From Prevotella sp. CAG:617 (GTDB lineage Bacteria; Bacteroidota; Bacteroidia; Bacteroidales; Bacteroidaceae), in NCBI GenBank assembly GCA_000438115.1, contig FR903623.1, positions 1-60,664 of the forward strand: DNA of 60,664 nucleotides. The letters are read 5' to 3'. Under the pieces are notes generated by a model. That model ran no database searches and was not told the DNA's origin. It saw only the letters and a list, made by a program, of their open reading frames with translations. Each line of letters opens with the position of its first letter. Positions within the stretch are counted from its first letter, which is position 1. The position numbers and the translations under genes are program-made. Of this stretch, positions 44,600 through 54,602 are shown piece by piece.

Positions 44600-45556
44600 T
44601 CAATCACTCACCAATACTCCACGACGATAATGCATTTTACGCTTATCGGGTTCTGACTTATCCGGCATCTCACGGAAATGAGGACGTTTACTCATTTCTG
44701 CGCTATCACGCGAAGGCGAAGGCAAGACAAGGCCGCTATCCGTTTTTTCACGATGCGCACTATCTGATGATGCTGCTTTTGCAGCAGGCACAACAACAGG
44801 CTTTATCCGTGCCTGGTGTATTCTCAACAAAACGATATCAGACAATAACATCAAACGCGGTTTACGAAGTAGGCTTCCCGGTTGATAGAAAAAGCCTGAG
44901 ATAGACTTGATAGGCATGTCTACACCACCGAATTCTACTGTTTGCTCTCCTGAGGAGTACAGATATTGCGTTTTAACCACAACAGAATCATTAGCATACA
45001 GAACTCGAACAGACAATACTCCTTCCCGTGCCCCTTCACTATAAAGCCAATTCGTATTAAAATACATCACAAATCTGTCACCACTCCTGTATGTACTATC
45101 AGTTTGCAATTCAAATGATGCATGGTTGGAAGCAGAATATGAATTCAACAAATAGAACGTTGCACCTTTCCAAACATTAGCTGTATCGCCCCCTGCAGAA
45201 AACTGCCTGCGCTCCAAAGATTCCGATTCTGTCAAACCGCCTCCAGCATAAGATTGCATGCGTTTGTTGATATTCACATACATTTTTTGCAAGACTTCGG
45301 CCTGACGCATATAATATTGCAAATTACGCTGGAATTCAGCCTCCGTCAACCCATACTTTTTATACACCAATTCAGCATACAAATGCTGTCTGAAAGCTAC
45401 ACTATCAGGAAACTGCGACGCCATAGCCTGAGACAAGTGATAATCATAAAGCATGTGCTCCATCTGACGTTCAGACAAGATATTCTGTTCCTTACGCTGA
45501 CAAGCTATCATCGAACACAACAGAAACAGAAATAAGAACAAATGCTTTATTTTCAT
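44600..45556 (-). CDS. DUF4296 lipoprotein
   Basis: The 318-residue protein has a signal with lipobox MIACQ (cysteine near residue 19), followed by the helical DUF4296 region (ILSERQMEHMLYDYHLSQAM, YKKYGLTEAEFQRNLQYY) and a C-terminal extension rich in Ser, Pro and charged residues. In this phylum the gene is often next to lspA, which processes lipoproteins, as here (22-bp gap). Function unknown. Confidence 0.85.
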   Translation of the reverse strand: MKIKHLFLFLFLLCSMIACQRKEQNILSERQMEHMLYDYHLSQAMASQFPDSVAFRQHLYAELVYKKYGLTEAEFQRNLQYYMRQAEVLQKMYVNINKRMQSYAGGGLTESESLERRQFSAGGDTANVWKGATFYLLNSYSASNHASFELQTDSTYRSGDRFVMYFNTNWLYSEGAREGVLSVRVLYANDSVVVKTQYLYSSGEQTVEFGGVDMPIKSISGFFYQPGSLLRKPRLMLLSDIVLLRIHQARIKPVVVPAAKAASSDSAHREKTDSGLVLPSPSRDSAEMSKRPHFREMPDKSEPDKRKMHYRRGVLVSD

Positions 45557-45578
45557 AATCTCTCGCCTTACCGGTTAA

Positions 45579-46202
45579 CTATTTCGTAAAAAGGAAACGA
45601 TGATATAAAAGAATCAAAACAATACTTCCACAACTGATTGATGCATCGGCAAAATTAAAAATTGCATTGAAAAACGAAAAACGGCTCCCTCCAAGCAAAG
45701 GTACCCAGTCCGGCCAAAAGGTATCAATTAGCGGAAAATAAAACATATCTACAACCTTTCCATGCATAAAATCAGCATATCCTGTTCCCCAGTCCATTAT
45801 CATTGCCACATTGAAAGGAGTACTTTCGCTAAAAATCAAACCGTAAATACAATTGTCAATGATATTACCGGCAGCACCCGCTATTACAAAAGCCAGACAA
45901 ATGGCTAACCCAAAAGGATAACGTTCTGGCTTCTTTACAATTTTCACCAACAAATAAATAAAGAGAGCCACAGCCATTACGCGAAATAGCGTTAATGGCC
46001 ATGTCCCTATAAAATCCATTCCGAATGCCATACCTTTGTTCTCGATGAAATGAATTCTAAACCATTCCGTGATTTTGAATTCCTCTCCAAGTGCCATTGT
46101 CGTTTTTACCCAAAACTTGATAACCTGATCAATGATCAATACAAGTACGATAATAACAGACACACTCCAGGCTCGCATCCGTACTTTTTGCATGTTTGTC
46201 AT
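45579..46202 (-). CDS. lspA: Lipoprotein signal peptidase
   Basis: The 207-residue protein has four membrane helices and the two catalytic aspartates in AGNIIDNCIYG and FNFADASIS. It removes signal peptides from prolipoproteins after lipidation. A longer loop before the second aspartate (containing VVDMFYFPLID and the WPDW segment) is normal for this phylum. It lies 3 bp after the traR/dksA-like gene. Confidence 0.95.
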   Translation of the reverse strand: MTNMQKVRMRAWSVSVIIVLVLIIDQVIKFWVKTTMALGEEFKITEWFRIHFIENKGMAFGMDFIGTWPLTLFRVMAVALFIYLLVKIVKKPERYPFGLAICLAFVIAGAAGNIIDNCIYGLIFSESTPFNVAMIMDWGTGYADFMHGKVVDMFYFPLIDTFWPDWVPLLGGSRFSFFNAIFNFADASISCGSIVLILLYHRFLFTK

Positions 46203-46205
46203 GTC

Positions 46206-46592
46206 TTAATCCTTGCGATCTTTCATCTGTTTGGCCTCTATGCTCAATGTGGCATGAGGTACTGCACGCAAACGCTCTTTAGGAATTAATTTTCCCGTTA
46301 CACGACAAACTCCGTACGTCTTGTTTTCAATTCGTACCAAAGCAGCCTGCAAGCCCTGAATAAACTTCTGTTGACGTGCGGCCATTGTGGTAATCTCTTC
46401 TTTTGTCTGTGTTGATGAACCTTCTTCCAGAATTTTGTATGTAGGTGATGTATCATCAACATCATTTCCATCCTTATTCATCAACACAGCCATCATTTGC
46501 TCATAATCGCGCTTTGCCAATTCAAGTTTCTCAAGAATAATTTGACGAAACTCAGCTAATTCAGCATCGCTGTAACGTGTTTTTTCTGCCAT
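46206..46592 (-). CDS. TraR/DksA-family protein lacking zinc cysteines
   Basis: The 128-residue protein is a coiled-coil (about 10-90) followed by a degenerate zinc-finger module. In YGVCRVTGKLIPKERLRAVP only C96 of the four usual cysteines remains; the later pair is replaced within HATLSIEAK. The family binds the RNA polymerase secondary channel and modulates promoters with ppGpp. It is in the ileS-traR-lspA run, 5 bp after ileS. Confidence 0.88.
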   Translation of the reverse strand: MAEKTRYSDAELAEFRQIILEKLELAKRDYEQMMAVLMNKDGNDVDDTSPTYKILEEGSSTQTKEEITTMAARQQKFIQGLQAALVRIENKTYGVCRVTGKLIPKERLRAVPHATLSIEAKQMKDRKD

Positions 46593-46597
46593 AGCTT

Positions 46598-49500
46598 TTA
46601 CTTTATAGATAGGTTTTCTATTTTTACTTTCAATTTGAAATCCTCAAAATCAAAAGTTTCTGATTTATTTTCATCCAAAGCTGCTGCAACCATACTTACA
46701 TTTTCTGCCAGAACCTGCTTACTGATATATTCACCAAAAACATCCAATACAGCAGACATTGCAGCATTCTCTTCTATTAACACTGATATGCGATCCGTTA
46801 TCTGGAAATCATGCTCTTTACGATAACTTTGGATACGTTTTACCAACTCACGGGCCAATCCTTCCTGACGCAAGGCTTCAGTGATTTCCAAATCCAATGC
46901 AACAGTTAACGTACCCTCATTGGCCACAGACCAACCTGGCATATCTTCGCTTACAATATCCACATCAGTGCGTTCAATTACTACTGCTTCACCGGAAACA
47001 TTCAACTCAAAACTTCCGGTTGACTCCAGAATCTGAATTTCCTCCTGCGACATACTTGTCACAGCATTTGACACAGCTTTCATCAACTTGCCAAACTTTT
47101 TGCCCATGATGCGGAAATTACATTTTACTTTCTTTTCCAGCATAGCACCTTCTACAAAGCGCAACTCCTTAACATTCACTTCATCCAGAATCAGTTGCTG
47201 CACGCCCTGAATACGCGCTTTTTGTGTAGCATCGCTCACCGGAATAGAAATACATTGCAGCGGTTGACGAACAATAATATGCTCTTTCTTACGCAAAGAA
47301 AGCACCATCGAAGTTATCTGCTGGGCAAGTTCCATGCGTTTTTCTAATTCTACATCAATTTGCTTCTCGTTCACCACTGGGAATTTAGCGAGATGCACGC
47401 TTCCGGCTTCATTTTCACCATTAACTGCCGATACCAAATCTTTATACAAGCGGTCTGCATAGAAAGGAGCAATAGGAGCCATCAGTTTTGATACTGTCAA
47501 CAAACATGTATACAAAGACTGATATGCGCTCAATTTATCACTTGTCATTTCGCCAGCCCAGAAACGTTTTCTGCTCAAACGTACAAACCAGTTAGACAAG
47601 TTATTAATTACAAACGACTCCATCAGACGTCCGGCACGAGTCGGTTCAAAATCCTCATAACATGCCGTAACATTTTTAACCAGCGTATTTAATTCGGACA
47701 AAATCCAACGGTCTATTTCCGGACGTTCACTATCGGGAACCTGCGGTGCGGCGTTATCAAAACCATCAACATTGGCATACATGGCCAGGAACGAATAGGT
47801 CTGATACAATTTTCCAAAGAACGTACGAGCTACTTCCTGCACGCCAGCTTCATCAAATTTCAAGTTATCCCACGGTGCCGAATTTGTCATCATATACCAA
47901 CGCAATGGATCAGAGCCGTATTTTTCAATTGCTCCAAACGGATCTACTGCATTTCCGAGACGCTTACTCATTTTGTTGCCATTCTTGTCCAGCACCAATC
48001 CGTTACTGATAACAGCCTTAAAGGCCACACTATCAAACACCATTGTTCCGATAGCATGCAAGGTAAAGAACCATCCACGCGTCTGATCCACTCCCTCTGC
48101 AATAAAATCTGCCGGATAAATCTTACCCTGTTCAAAAGCCTCTTTATTTTCAAACGGATAATGAATTTGAGCATAGGGCATAGAACCGGAATCAAACCAT
48201 ACATCTATCAAATCACTTTCACGATGCAAAGCCTTCCCCGTAGCAGAAACCAATACAATCTGATCCACGTACGGACGATGCAAATCTATTTTATGATAGT
48301 TTTCGGTCGAATAATCACCCGGAACAAAACCTTTGTCTTTCAACGGATTTGAGCTCATCACACCAGCTTTCACACTCTTCTCTATCTCATCATAAAGTTG
48401 CTGTATGCTGCTGATGCAGATTTCTTCACCGTCATCATTACGCCAGATTGGCAATGGGGTTCCCCAATAACGGCTGCGGCTCAGATTCCAATCGTTCAGG
48501 TTTTCAAGCCATTTACCAAAACGCCCGCTACCCGTTGACTCAGGTTTCCAACGGATACTCTTATTTAAAGCAATCATACGGTCTTTGCAGGCAGTGCTCT
48601 TGATAAACCAGCTGTCCAAAGGATAATAAAGCACCGGTTTGTCTGTACGCCAGCAATGCGGGTAGCTGTGTACGTGTTTCTCTATCTTAAATGCCTGATT
48701 GGACGCTTTCAAGTCCATACAAATGGCGATGTCCAGTGTTTCATCCTTCTCCGTCAGTTGATCATCATACGCATTTTTTACGTAACGACCAGCATAACGG
48801 CCATACAACTCCAGATTAACACGATTCGCCACAAAATCGGCATCCAGATCTTCTATACGATAAAAACGTCCCTGCAGGTCAACCATCGGCACTTGCTTGC
48901 CTTTCTTGTTCAGCAACAGCATCCCCGGCACTCCGGCCTGCTTGGCCACAAAGGCGTCATCAGCACCAAACGTCGGTGCTATATGTACTATACCCGTACC
49001 GTCTTCCGTACTGACATAATCACCGAGAATTACGCGATAGGCTCCCTCATCCGGACGAACATAAGGCAACAATGCCCCATAGTGCATTTCCGCAAGTTCT
49101 GCACCTGTCCACGAACCGACAATACGATAAGGAATTACCTTATCACCCGGCTTGTAAGCATTCATGTCTGCGTCTGCTCCTTCTGCCTGGAAATAAGCGG
49201 ACACACGCTCACGTGCCATCACCACACTGATGGGACGGCCGGTATACATATTATAAGTCTGTACACATACGTATTCGATTTTCGGCCCCACACACAATGC
49301 TGTATTCGAAGGCAAGGTCCATGGTGTAGTAGTCCAGGCTACGAAAAACGGTTCACCCCATTCCGTCATTTCCGGTTTAGGATCAAGTATGCGGAATTGT
49401 GCCGTCACCGTCGTATCCTTTACGTCACGATAGCATCCCGGCTGGTTCAACTCGTGCGAGCTCAACCCGGTTCCTGCTGCAGGCGAATAAGGCTGAATCG

Positions 49501-50035
49501 TATAGCCCTTATACAGCAAGCCCTTCTGGTAAAGTTGTCCGAGCAACCACCAAAGCGTTTCTATATATGAATTTTCATACGTAATATAAGGATGTTCCAT
49601 GTCAACCCAATATCCCATACGGTGGCTCAAGTCGGTCCACTCCTTGGTAAACTTCATGACATTGGTACGACACTTCTCGTTATACGATTCTATCGAAATG
49701 GTTTTTCCGATGTCTTCCTTCGTAATGCCAAGTTCTTTTTCTACTCCCAACTCGACAGGAAGTCCGTGAGTATCCCAGCCGGCCTTTCGTTTTACCTGAA
49801 AGCCCTGCATGGTCTTGTAACGGCAGAATACATCCTTAATCGTACGCGCCATCACATGGTGAATACCCGGATGACCGTTGGCCGAAGGAGGGCCTTCAAA
49901 AAAGATAAAGGACGGGCATCCTTCACGTTCCGACATACTTTTATGGAAGAGGTCAGTGTCATCCCACTCTTTCAATACTTCCTTATTAATTTCAGAGAGG
50001 TTCAAGCCACTGCGTTCGATGAATCGTTTCGACAT
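46598..50035 (-). CDS. ileS: Isoleucyl-tRNA synthetase
   Basis: The 1145-residue class I synthetase has HIGH-type motif HPGIHH (55-60) in SANGHPGIHHVMART, an editing insertion (about 190-400) with TTPWTLPSNTALC, and KMSKR (GNKMSKRLGNAV). Length and motif style fit the long eukaryote-like type that is common in Bacteroidota and typically mupirocin-insensitive; that resistance is inference from family. It is first in ileS-traR-lspA-DUF4296. Confidence 0.97.
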   Translation of the reverse strand: MSKRFIERSGLNLSEINKEVLKEWDDTDLFHKSMSEREGCPSFIFFEGPPSANGHPGIHHVMARTIKDVFCRYKTMQGFQVKRKAGWDTHGLPVELGVEKELGITKEDIGKTISIESYNEKCRTNVMKFTKEWTDLSHRMGYWVDMEHPYITYENSYIETLWWLLGQLYQKGLLYKGYTIQPYSPAAGTGLSSHELNQPGCYRDVKDTTVTAQFRILDPKPEMTEWGEPFFVAWTTTPWTLPSNTALCVGPKIEYVCVQTYNMYTGRPISVVMARERVSAYFQAEGADADMNAYKPGDKVIPYRIVGSWTGAELAEMHYGALLPYVRPDEGAYRVILGDYVSTEDGTGIVHIAPTFGADDAFVAKQAGVPGMLLLNKKGKQVPMVDLQGRFYRIEDLDADFVANRVNLELYGRYAGRYVKNAYDDQLTEKDETLDIAICMDLKASNQAFKIEKHVHSYPHCWRTDKPVLYYPLDSWFIKSTACKDRMIALNKSIRWKPESTGSGRFGKWLENLNDWNLSRSRYWGTPLPIWRNDDGEEICISSIQQLYDEIEKSVKAGVMSSNPLKDKGFVPGDYSTENYHKIDLHRPYVDQIVLVSATGKALHRESDLIDVWFDSGSMPYAQIHYPFENKEAFEQGKIYPADFIAEGVDQTRGWFFTLHAIGTMVFDSVAFKAVISNGLVLDKNGNKMSKRLGNAVDPFGAIEKYGSDPLRWYMMTNSAPWDNLKFDEAGVQEVARTFFGKLYQTYSFLAMYANVDGFDNAAPQVPDSERPEIDRWILSELNTLVKNVTACYEDFEPTRAGRLMESFVINNLSNWFVRLSRKRFWAGEMTSDKLSAYQSLYTCLLTVSKLMAPIAPFYADRLYKDLVSAVNGENEAGSVHLAKFPVVNEKQIDVELEKRMELAQQITSMVLSLRKKEHIIVRQPLQCISIPVSDATQKARIQGVQQLILDEVNVKELRFVEGAMLEKKVKCNFRIMGKKFGKLMKAVSNAVTSMSQEEIQILESTGSFELNVSGEAVVIERTDVDIVSEDMPGWSVANEGTLTVALDLEITEALRQEGLARELVKRIQSYRKEHDFQITDRISVLIEENAAMSAVLDVFGEYISKQVLAENVSMVAAALDENKSETFDFEDFKLKVKIENLSIK

Positions 50036-50078
50036 ATTTTGTTCTTTGTTTTTAATGCTGAAAAAATTATTTTGGTGC

Positions 50079-50086
50079 CAAAGTTA
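50079..50086 (-). promoter_or_regulatory. -7 box of ileS
   Basis: TAACTTTG on the minus strand fits TAnnTTTG, about 44 nt upstream of the ileS ATG. No clear -33 element was found. Confidence 0.5.
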
Positions 50087-50142
50087 GTAAAAACTTACGA
50101 CATGAGATTTTTGCGAACTTTATTTTCTGGTTATGCCATTAA

Positions 50143-50964
50143 TTAATATTGCTCCGAAGCGTTCGGGAAATCTCCACTCTTCACGTCCGTTATATAATGG
50201 CCGATGGCATCCGTCATAATGCTTTGCAAATCGGCATAACGACGCAAGAATTTAGGAGAAAATTCCGTATTCATTCCCAACATGTCAGCCACAACCAGCA
50301 CCTGACCGTCCACGCCGCCTCCTGCACCGATTCCAATTACCGGAATCTTGACACTTTTGGCAACTTCTTCTGCCAACACAGCCGGTATTTTTTCCAATAC
50401 GATACCGAAACAGCCGGCTTCTGCCAGAGCCTTGGCATCCGTTTTCAGACGCTCTGCCTCTTCCGCTTCCCGGGCTCTCACTGCGTATGTACCGAATTTA
50501 TTGATACTCTGCGGCGTCAGTCCCAAGTGTCCCATCACCGGTATACCGGCTTCCAATATGGCGGTTACCGTTGGAAGTATCTCCACTCCGCCTTCCAACT
50601 TCAAGGCATCACAACCGGTTTCCTGCATAATACGGATGGCATTGCGGACACCGTCAGTCGCATCCACCTGATATGTTCCAAAAGGCATGTCACATACCAC
50701 CAAAGCGCGTTTCACGCCGCGTACTACCGACCGCGCATGATAAATCATCTGATCCAGCGTAATGGGCAGGGTTGTGTGATTTCCGGCCATCACGTTGGAT
50801 GCCGAATCACCCACCAGAATCATATCTATGCCGGCACTGTCTACGATGCGTGCGGTAGTATAGTCATACGAAGTCAGCATGGCTATTTTTTTACCATGCT
50901 CCTTCATTTCCTGTAAACGATGTGTAGTGACTTTTCTTGAGTCTTCAACTAAATATCCTGGCAT
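50143..50964 (-). CDS. panB: 3-methyl-2-oxobutanoate hydroxymethyltransferase
   Basis: The 273-residue PanB has LTSYDYTTARIVDSAGIDMILVGDS at its start (metal and substrate loop), VVCDMPFGTYQ, MGHLGLTPQ and VIGIGAGGGVDGQVLV. It makes ketopantoate in pantothenate/CoA synthesis. The frame extends to 51045, but a perfect promoter (50992-51023) lies inside the extension and the ATG at 50964 gives a normal family length. Confidence 0.96.
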   Translation of the reverse strand: MPGYLVEDSRKVTTHRLQEMKEHGKKIAMLTSYDYTTARIVDSAGIDMILVGDSASNVMAGNHTTLPITLDQMIYHARSVVRGVKRALVVCDMPFGTYQVDATDGVRNAIRIMQETGCDALKLEGGVEILPTVTAILEAGIPVMGHLGLTPQSINKFGTYAVRAREAEEAERLKTDAKALAEAGCFGIVLEKIPAVLAEEVAKSVKIPVIGIGAGGGVDGQVLVVADMLGMNTEFSPKFLRRYADLQSIMTDAIGHYITDVKSGDFPNASEQY

Positions 50965-50991
50965 ATTTGCATTAGAATTTATTTTAAAGTG

Positions 50992-51023
50992 CAAAGTTAG
51001 CGCTTGACCGGCTAAAAGCCAAA
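50992..51023 (-). promoter_or_regulatory. Promoter of panB
   Basis: On the minus strand TTTG (51020-51023), a 20-nt spacer and TAACTTTG (50992-50999) give a full consensus promoter, with the start of transcription near 50985 and a leader of about 21 nt. Confidence 0.8.
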
Positions 51024-51061
51024 ATATATTTCCCGTTTTTTTCAAAACAGCAACATTACGA

Positions 51062-51093
51062 CTTGCCGCTTTCAGTGATAAAACGTATCTTTG
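51062..51093 (+). promoter_or_regulatory. Promoter of the AddAB-like pair
   Basis: CTTG (51062-51065), a 20-nt spacer and TATCTTTG (51086-51093) match the phylum promoter with one mismatch. Transcription would begin near 51100, 43 nt before the ATG. It is divergent from the panB promoter. Confidence 0.6.
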
Positions 51094-51142
51094 TCCTAAA
51101 TAGCCAAAAGGCCATCCATCCTTAATTTATACTGTTAATTGC

Positions 51143-54100
51143 ATGAAAGCCATCACCATATACAAAGCGTCCGCCGGTACGGGAAAAACCTACACGCTGG
51201 CTGCCCGCTACATTGCCCTGCTGCTTCAGGACATCCCTGCATCCAGCATATTGGCCGTCACTTTTACCAATAAGGCCACGGCCGAAATGAAGCAGCGCAT
51301 CATCGAATATCTTTATGCCATCGGGCAGTCACTCCCCGAAGCCGACGGTGTGCGCCAAACCATTCTTCAGTTTTTGCCAGCACCCACGCCACGCTACCCC
51401 TACAACCAGCCCGAATTTATCAGCAGTCAGGCCCAAAAGGCTCTTAAGAGCATTCTGCTCGATTTTGACCACTTCACGGTCTGCACCATCGACTCCTTCC
51501 TTCAAACCCTGCTTTCCGGTCTGGCGCGTGATTTGGGATACACGGCTCACTTCAAGGTTGAATTAAGCGATAAAGAGGTGATTGAAAAAGCAGTCGACGA
51601 CCTCATGTGTCACATTACCGACTCACCCCGTTTGCGAAGCCGGGTCGAAAGATTTATCAAGCAGCGCATGGACGACGAAAAAGGCTGGGATGTCCGCCGG
51701 CAACTCAAGGCTCTGGCCAAGGAACTGACCCGCGAGACCTACCTGCGCCATGGCAGCGAACTCAACGACGCCCTGTCCTGTGAAGACAAGATCTCTGCCT
51801 ATCAGGAACGACTCCAAAAAGACTCTGTCACCACCGGCGAGGGCGATGCTCGGAAAAAACTGGATTCACTACTTCGTAAATTCCAGAACAGTTTTGAAAA
51901 AGACCGTCTGAAATATGGTCAGGATGCCCTTTCCTGGACTACCAACCTGCAAAACAGCCTCAACGAAGTTCACGGTCTCAAGGAAAGCGATTATTTCCGC
52001 CAACCTTCCAACCGTTTGGCCAATTATCTCAGTTTTCCTGACACGTGGGCCAAACAGCGCACCGACACCGCATATGCAGCCGACATGGCAGCTCTGCTTT
52101 CGTCCATCATGACACAAGCAGCCCGTTGCGCCTCCCTGCGCAATTCACGCCGGCTTACGCTCAAGCATCTCAATGAACTCAGCTTGCTTGACGACATCCA
52201 TCGCAAGGTAGAACAGATTGAGCAGGAAAACGATCGTTTCCTGCTGGCCCAAACCCCCATCAAGCTCTATGAAGTCATACGTCAGGAGCCCACCGACGCC
52301 ACATTCATTCTCGAGCGGGCCGGCATCCGCTATCACCATATCATGATCGATGAGTTCCAGGATACCTCATCCCTGCAATGGGAAAATTTCATGCCTCTCA
52401 CGGAAGAAATCATCGCTTCGGGAGGTACGGCCCTACTGGTTGGCGATGTCAAGCAAAGCATCTATCGCTGGCGGGGTGGCGACTGGGATATTCTCGGCAG
52501 TATCCAATCCGACAAGCCCCGTCGTCTGGGCCGTCATTTCCATGAAAAGACGGCCGAAATCATCCCTCTCGACAAAAATTTCCGCAGTCAGGAAACCATT
52601 GTACGTTTCAATCTTCAGTTTTTCCATCAGGCGTCGTTCATGCTCGACCAACTGGCCGACAAATTGCTTCCCGACGACGAGGATGCCCGCCACACCGTAG
52701 GGCGTCTGCTGGCCGAACAGGGATTCGATGAAGATACCATCCACCGCCTGTACCTGACCGAAGGCTACGATCCCGACGCCCCCGACATGACTAGATTCTG
52801 CGCCCGCTCCGGAGGACTTGGACACGTCTGCCTCAAGCTCTATCCTACCGGCCGCAGCCTGCTGCAGGAAACCAACGAGCAAATCCTCCACGATATGTTT
52901 ACCACCCTGTTCCAACTCCACGAGCAGGGCATGCCCTTCAGTCAGATGGCTATTCTGGTCCGTACCCATAACCTCACGGCCACCATTGTCAGCTACCTCG
53001 ATGCTCATTGGGACGAATTCCAGTCTGAGGGGCAGACGGAACGTCCCGCCATTGTTTCGGCTGAAGCCTTCCTTTTGCGTGCCTCCACGTCTGTACAAAT
53101 GATTATCAGCGCGTTGCGCTACCTCAACGACAGAACCGACCTCATTTCCCTCTGTTACCTTGCCCGTCACTACCGGGAAGACATACTCGGCTGTCCCGTT
53201 ACGGACTGGACAGACATCACCTCCCGTCTCGGCCAGGATTCCGAAATGCTCAAGGAACTGTTGCCCGAGGCTTTTGTACAGCAGCGCGAAGCCTTGTCCC
53301 ATTATCCTCTCTATGAGCTCATCGAACAGCTCGTCAGCCTGCTCCTGTTTGCTCCGGGATCGTCTCAGCGTCCTCTGACTGACGACGCATACCTTTTTGC
53401 ATTTCTAGACGAAACAATTGCCTATCTCTCTGACCAGTCTTCCAGCCTCGACGAATTTCTTGAGTACTGGGACAATACCCTCTCACTGAAATCCATACCC
53501 TCCTCCGACCAGAGCCGCGGTATTCAGGTTGTCAGCATCCATAAATCCAAGGGTCTGCAATACAAAACCGTATTTCTCCCCTGCTGCGACTGGGATCTCG
53601 AAAAAGACCGTACCGACGATTTGCTTTGGTGTGCACCTTCGGCCGACCCTTACAATGATATTCCCTACATTCCCATTACCCCTACGTCCGTGGCTTCCAA
53701 CTCCATCTACAACATTGACTATCAGACGGAGCACTTCAAACGGCGTATCGACAACCTCAATCTGCTTTACGTAGCCTTTACCCGTGCCGAAAATAATCTT
53801 TACGTATGGTCCAAGGTCGAATGCCAGTCCGGGGGTAAGCAGCCCAATGTGCCGCTCAACACCGTGGGCCAGCTGATATCCTATACCCTCGACAAAAATG
53901 CCGATGTTCTTCAGCATCCGGCCGACGCCTCCGACCCGATTATATACACCTGCGGACAACCCTTTCTTCCGTCCTCAGCAGAGTCCGAAAGCCCCCGTCG
54001 CTGCGACAATCGTTTCAAACTTCCGCGCCGTGATCTTTTCGCCACGTTTGCGCCCCACAGCGAGCGGCTGGTATTCCGCCAGTCCAACCAGTCGGCCGAA

Positions 54101-54595
54101 TTTCTCCAGGCCCTCGAGGGAGATACCGACAACCGCCGGCAATACATCCGACAGGGCAACCTGCTCCACAAAATCTATTCCGAAATCAATGCGGCCGATG
54201 ATGCCCCGCAGGTGTTGCAGGCATTCCTTGAGCAGGGGCTCATTGAAAACGACCGCCAGCTGCAGGACATACGCGCCATCATTGAGCGTGGCTGGCAAAA
54301 CGAACAGGTACGCAACTGGTTCAACGGTACGTGGACCCTCTTTCGCGAATGCTGCATCCTCAGCCGGCAGCCGGACAGCCGGCAGGTCGTAACCCGCCGC
54401 CCCGACCGCGTCATGACCAAAGACGGCCATACCGTAGTCGTCGATTTCAAATTCGGCAAACCACGCCCCGACTATATACTCCAGGTGCAAACCTACATGC
54501 AGCTCCTCAGCCGTATGGGCCACCGCTCCGTCAGCGGCTACCTCTGGTATGTCTATGAAAACCGTATCGAACCCGTTTCCGCTCCACAAGAATAA
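51143..54595 (+). CDS. AddA/RecB-like helicase-nuclease
   Basis: The 1150-residue UvrD-family protein has Walker A ASAGTGKT (9-16), ATFTNKATAEMK (motif Ia), motif II IDEFQDTSSLQW, GDVKQSIYRWRGGD, LDKNFRSQETIV, and motifs V/VI VVSIHKSKGLQ and LLYVAFTRAENNLYV. The C-terminal PD-(D/E)xK nuclease shows RPDRVMTKDG then VVVDFKFGK. It would load with the next gene product as a double-strand-break resecting complex of the AddAB type. Its third codon positions are rich in C, unlike the G-rich plus-strand genes at 0.3-3 kb. Confidence 0.9.
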   Translation: MKAITIYKASAGTGKTYTLAARYIALLLQDIPASSILAVTFTNKATAEMKQRIIEYLYAIGQSLPEADGVRQTILQFLPAPTPRYPYNQPEFISSQAQKALKSILLDFDHFTVCTIDSFLQTLLSGLARDLGYTAHFKVELSDKEVIEKAVDDLMCHITDSPRLRSRVERFIKQRMDDEKGWDVRRQLKALAKELTRETYLRHGSELNDALSCEDKISAYQERLQKDSVTTGEGDARKKLDSLLRKFQNSFEKDRLKYGQDALSWTTNLQNSLNEVHGLKESDYFRQPSNRLANYLSFPDTWAKQRTDTAYAADMAALLSSIMTQAARCASLRNSRRLTLKHLNELSLLDDIHRKVEQIEQENDRFLLAQTPIKLYEVIRQEPTDATFILERAGIRYHHIMIDEFQDTSSLQWENFMPLTEEIIASGGTALLVGDVKQSIYRWRGGDWDILGSIQSDKPRRLGRHFHEKTAEIIPLDKNFRSQETIVRFNLQFFHQASFMLDQLADKLLPDDEDARHTVGRLLAEQGFDEDTIHRLYLTEGYDPDAPDMTRFCARSGGLGHVCLKLYPTGRSLLQETNEQILHDMFTTLFQLHEQGMPFSQMAILVRTHNLTATIVSYLDAHWDEFQSEGQTERPAIVSAEAFLLRASTSVQMIISALRYLNDRTDLISLCYLARHYREDILGCPVTDWTDITSRLGQDSEMLKELLPEAFVQQREALSHYPLYELIEQLVSLLLFAPGSSQRPLTDDAYLFAFLDETIAYLSDQSSSLDEFLEYWDNTLSLKSIPSSDQSRGIQVVSIHKSKGLQYKTVFLPCCDWDLEKDRTDDLLWCAPSADPYNDIPYIPITPTSVASNSIYNIDYQTEHFKRRIDNLNLLYVAFTRAENNLYVWSKVECQSGGKQPNVPLNTVGQLISYTLDKNADVLQHPADASDPIIYTCGQPFLPSSAESESPRRCDNRFKLPRRDLFATFAPHSERLVFRQSNQSAEFLQALEGDTDNRRQYIRQGNLLHKIYSEINAADDAPQVLQAFLEQGLIENDRQLQDIRAIIERGWQNEQVRNWFNGTWTLFRECCILSRQPDSRQVVTRRPDRVMTKDGHTVVVDFKFGKPRPDYILQVQTYMQLLSRMGHRSVSGYLWYVYENRIEPVSAPQE

Positions 54596-54602
54596 TCCCA
54601 CC

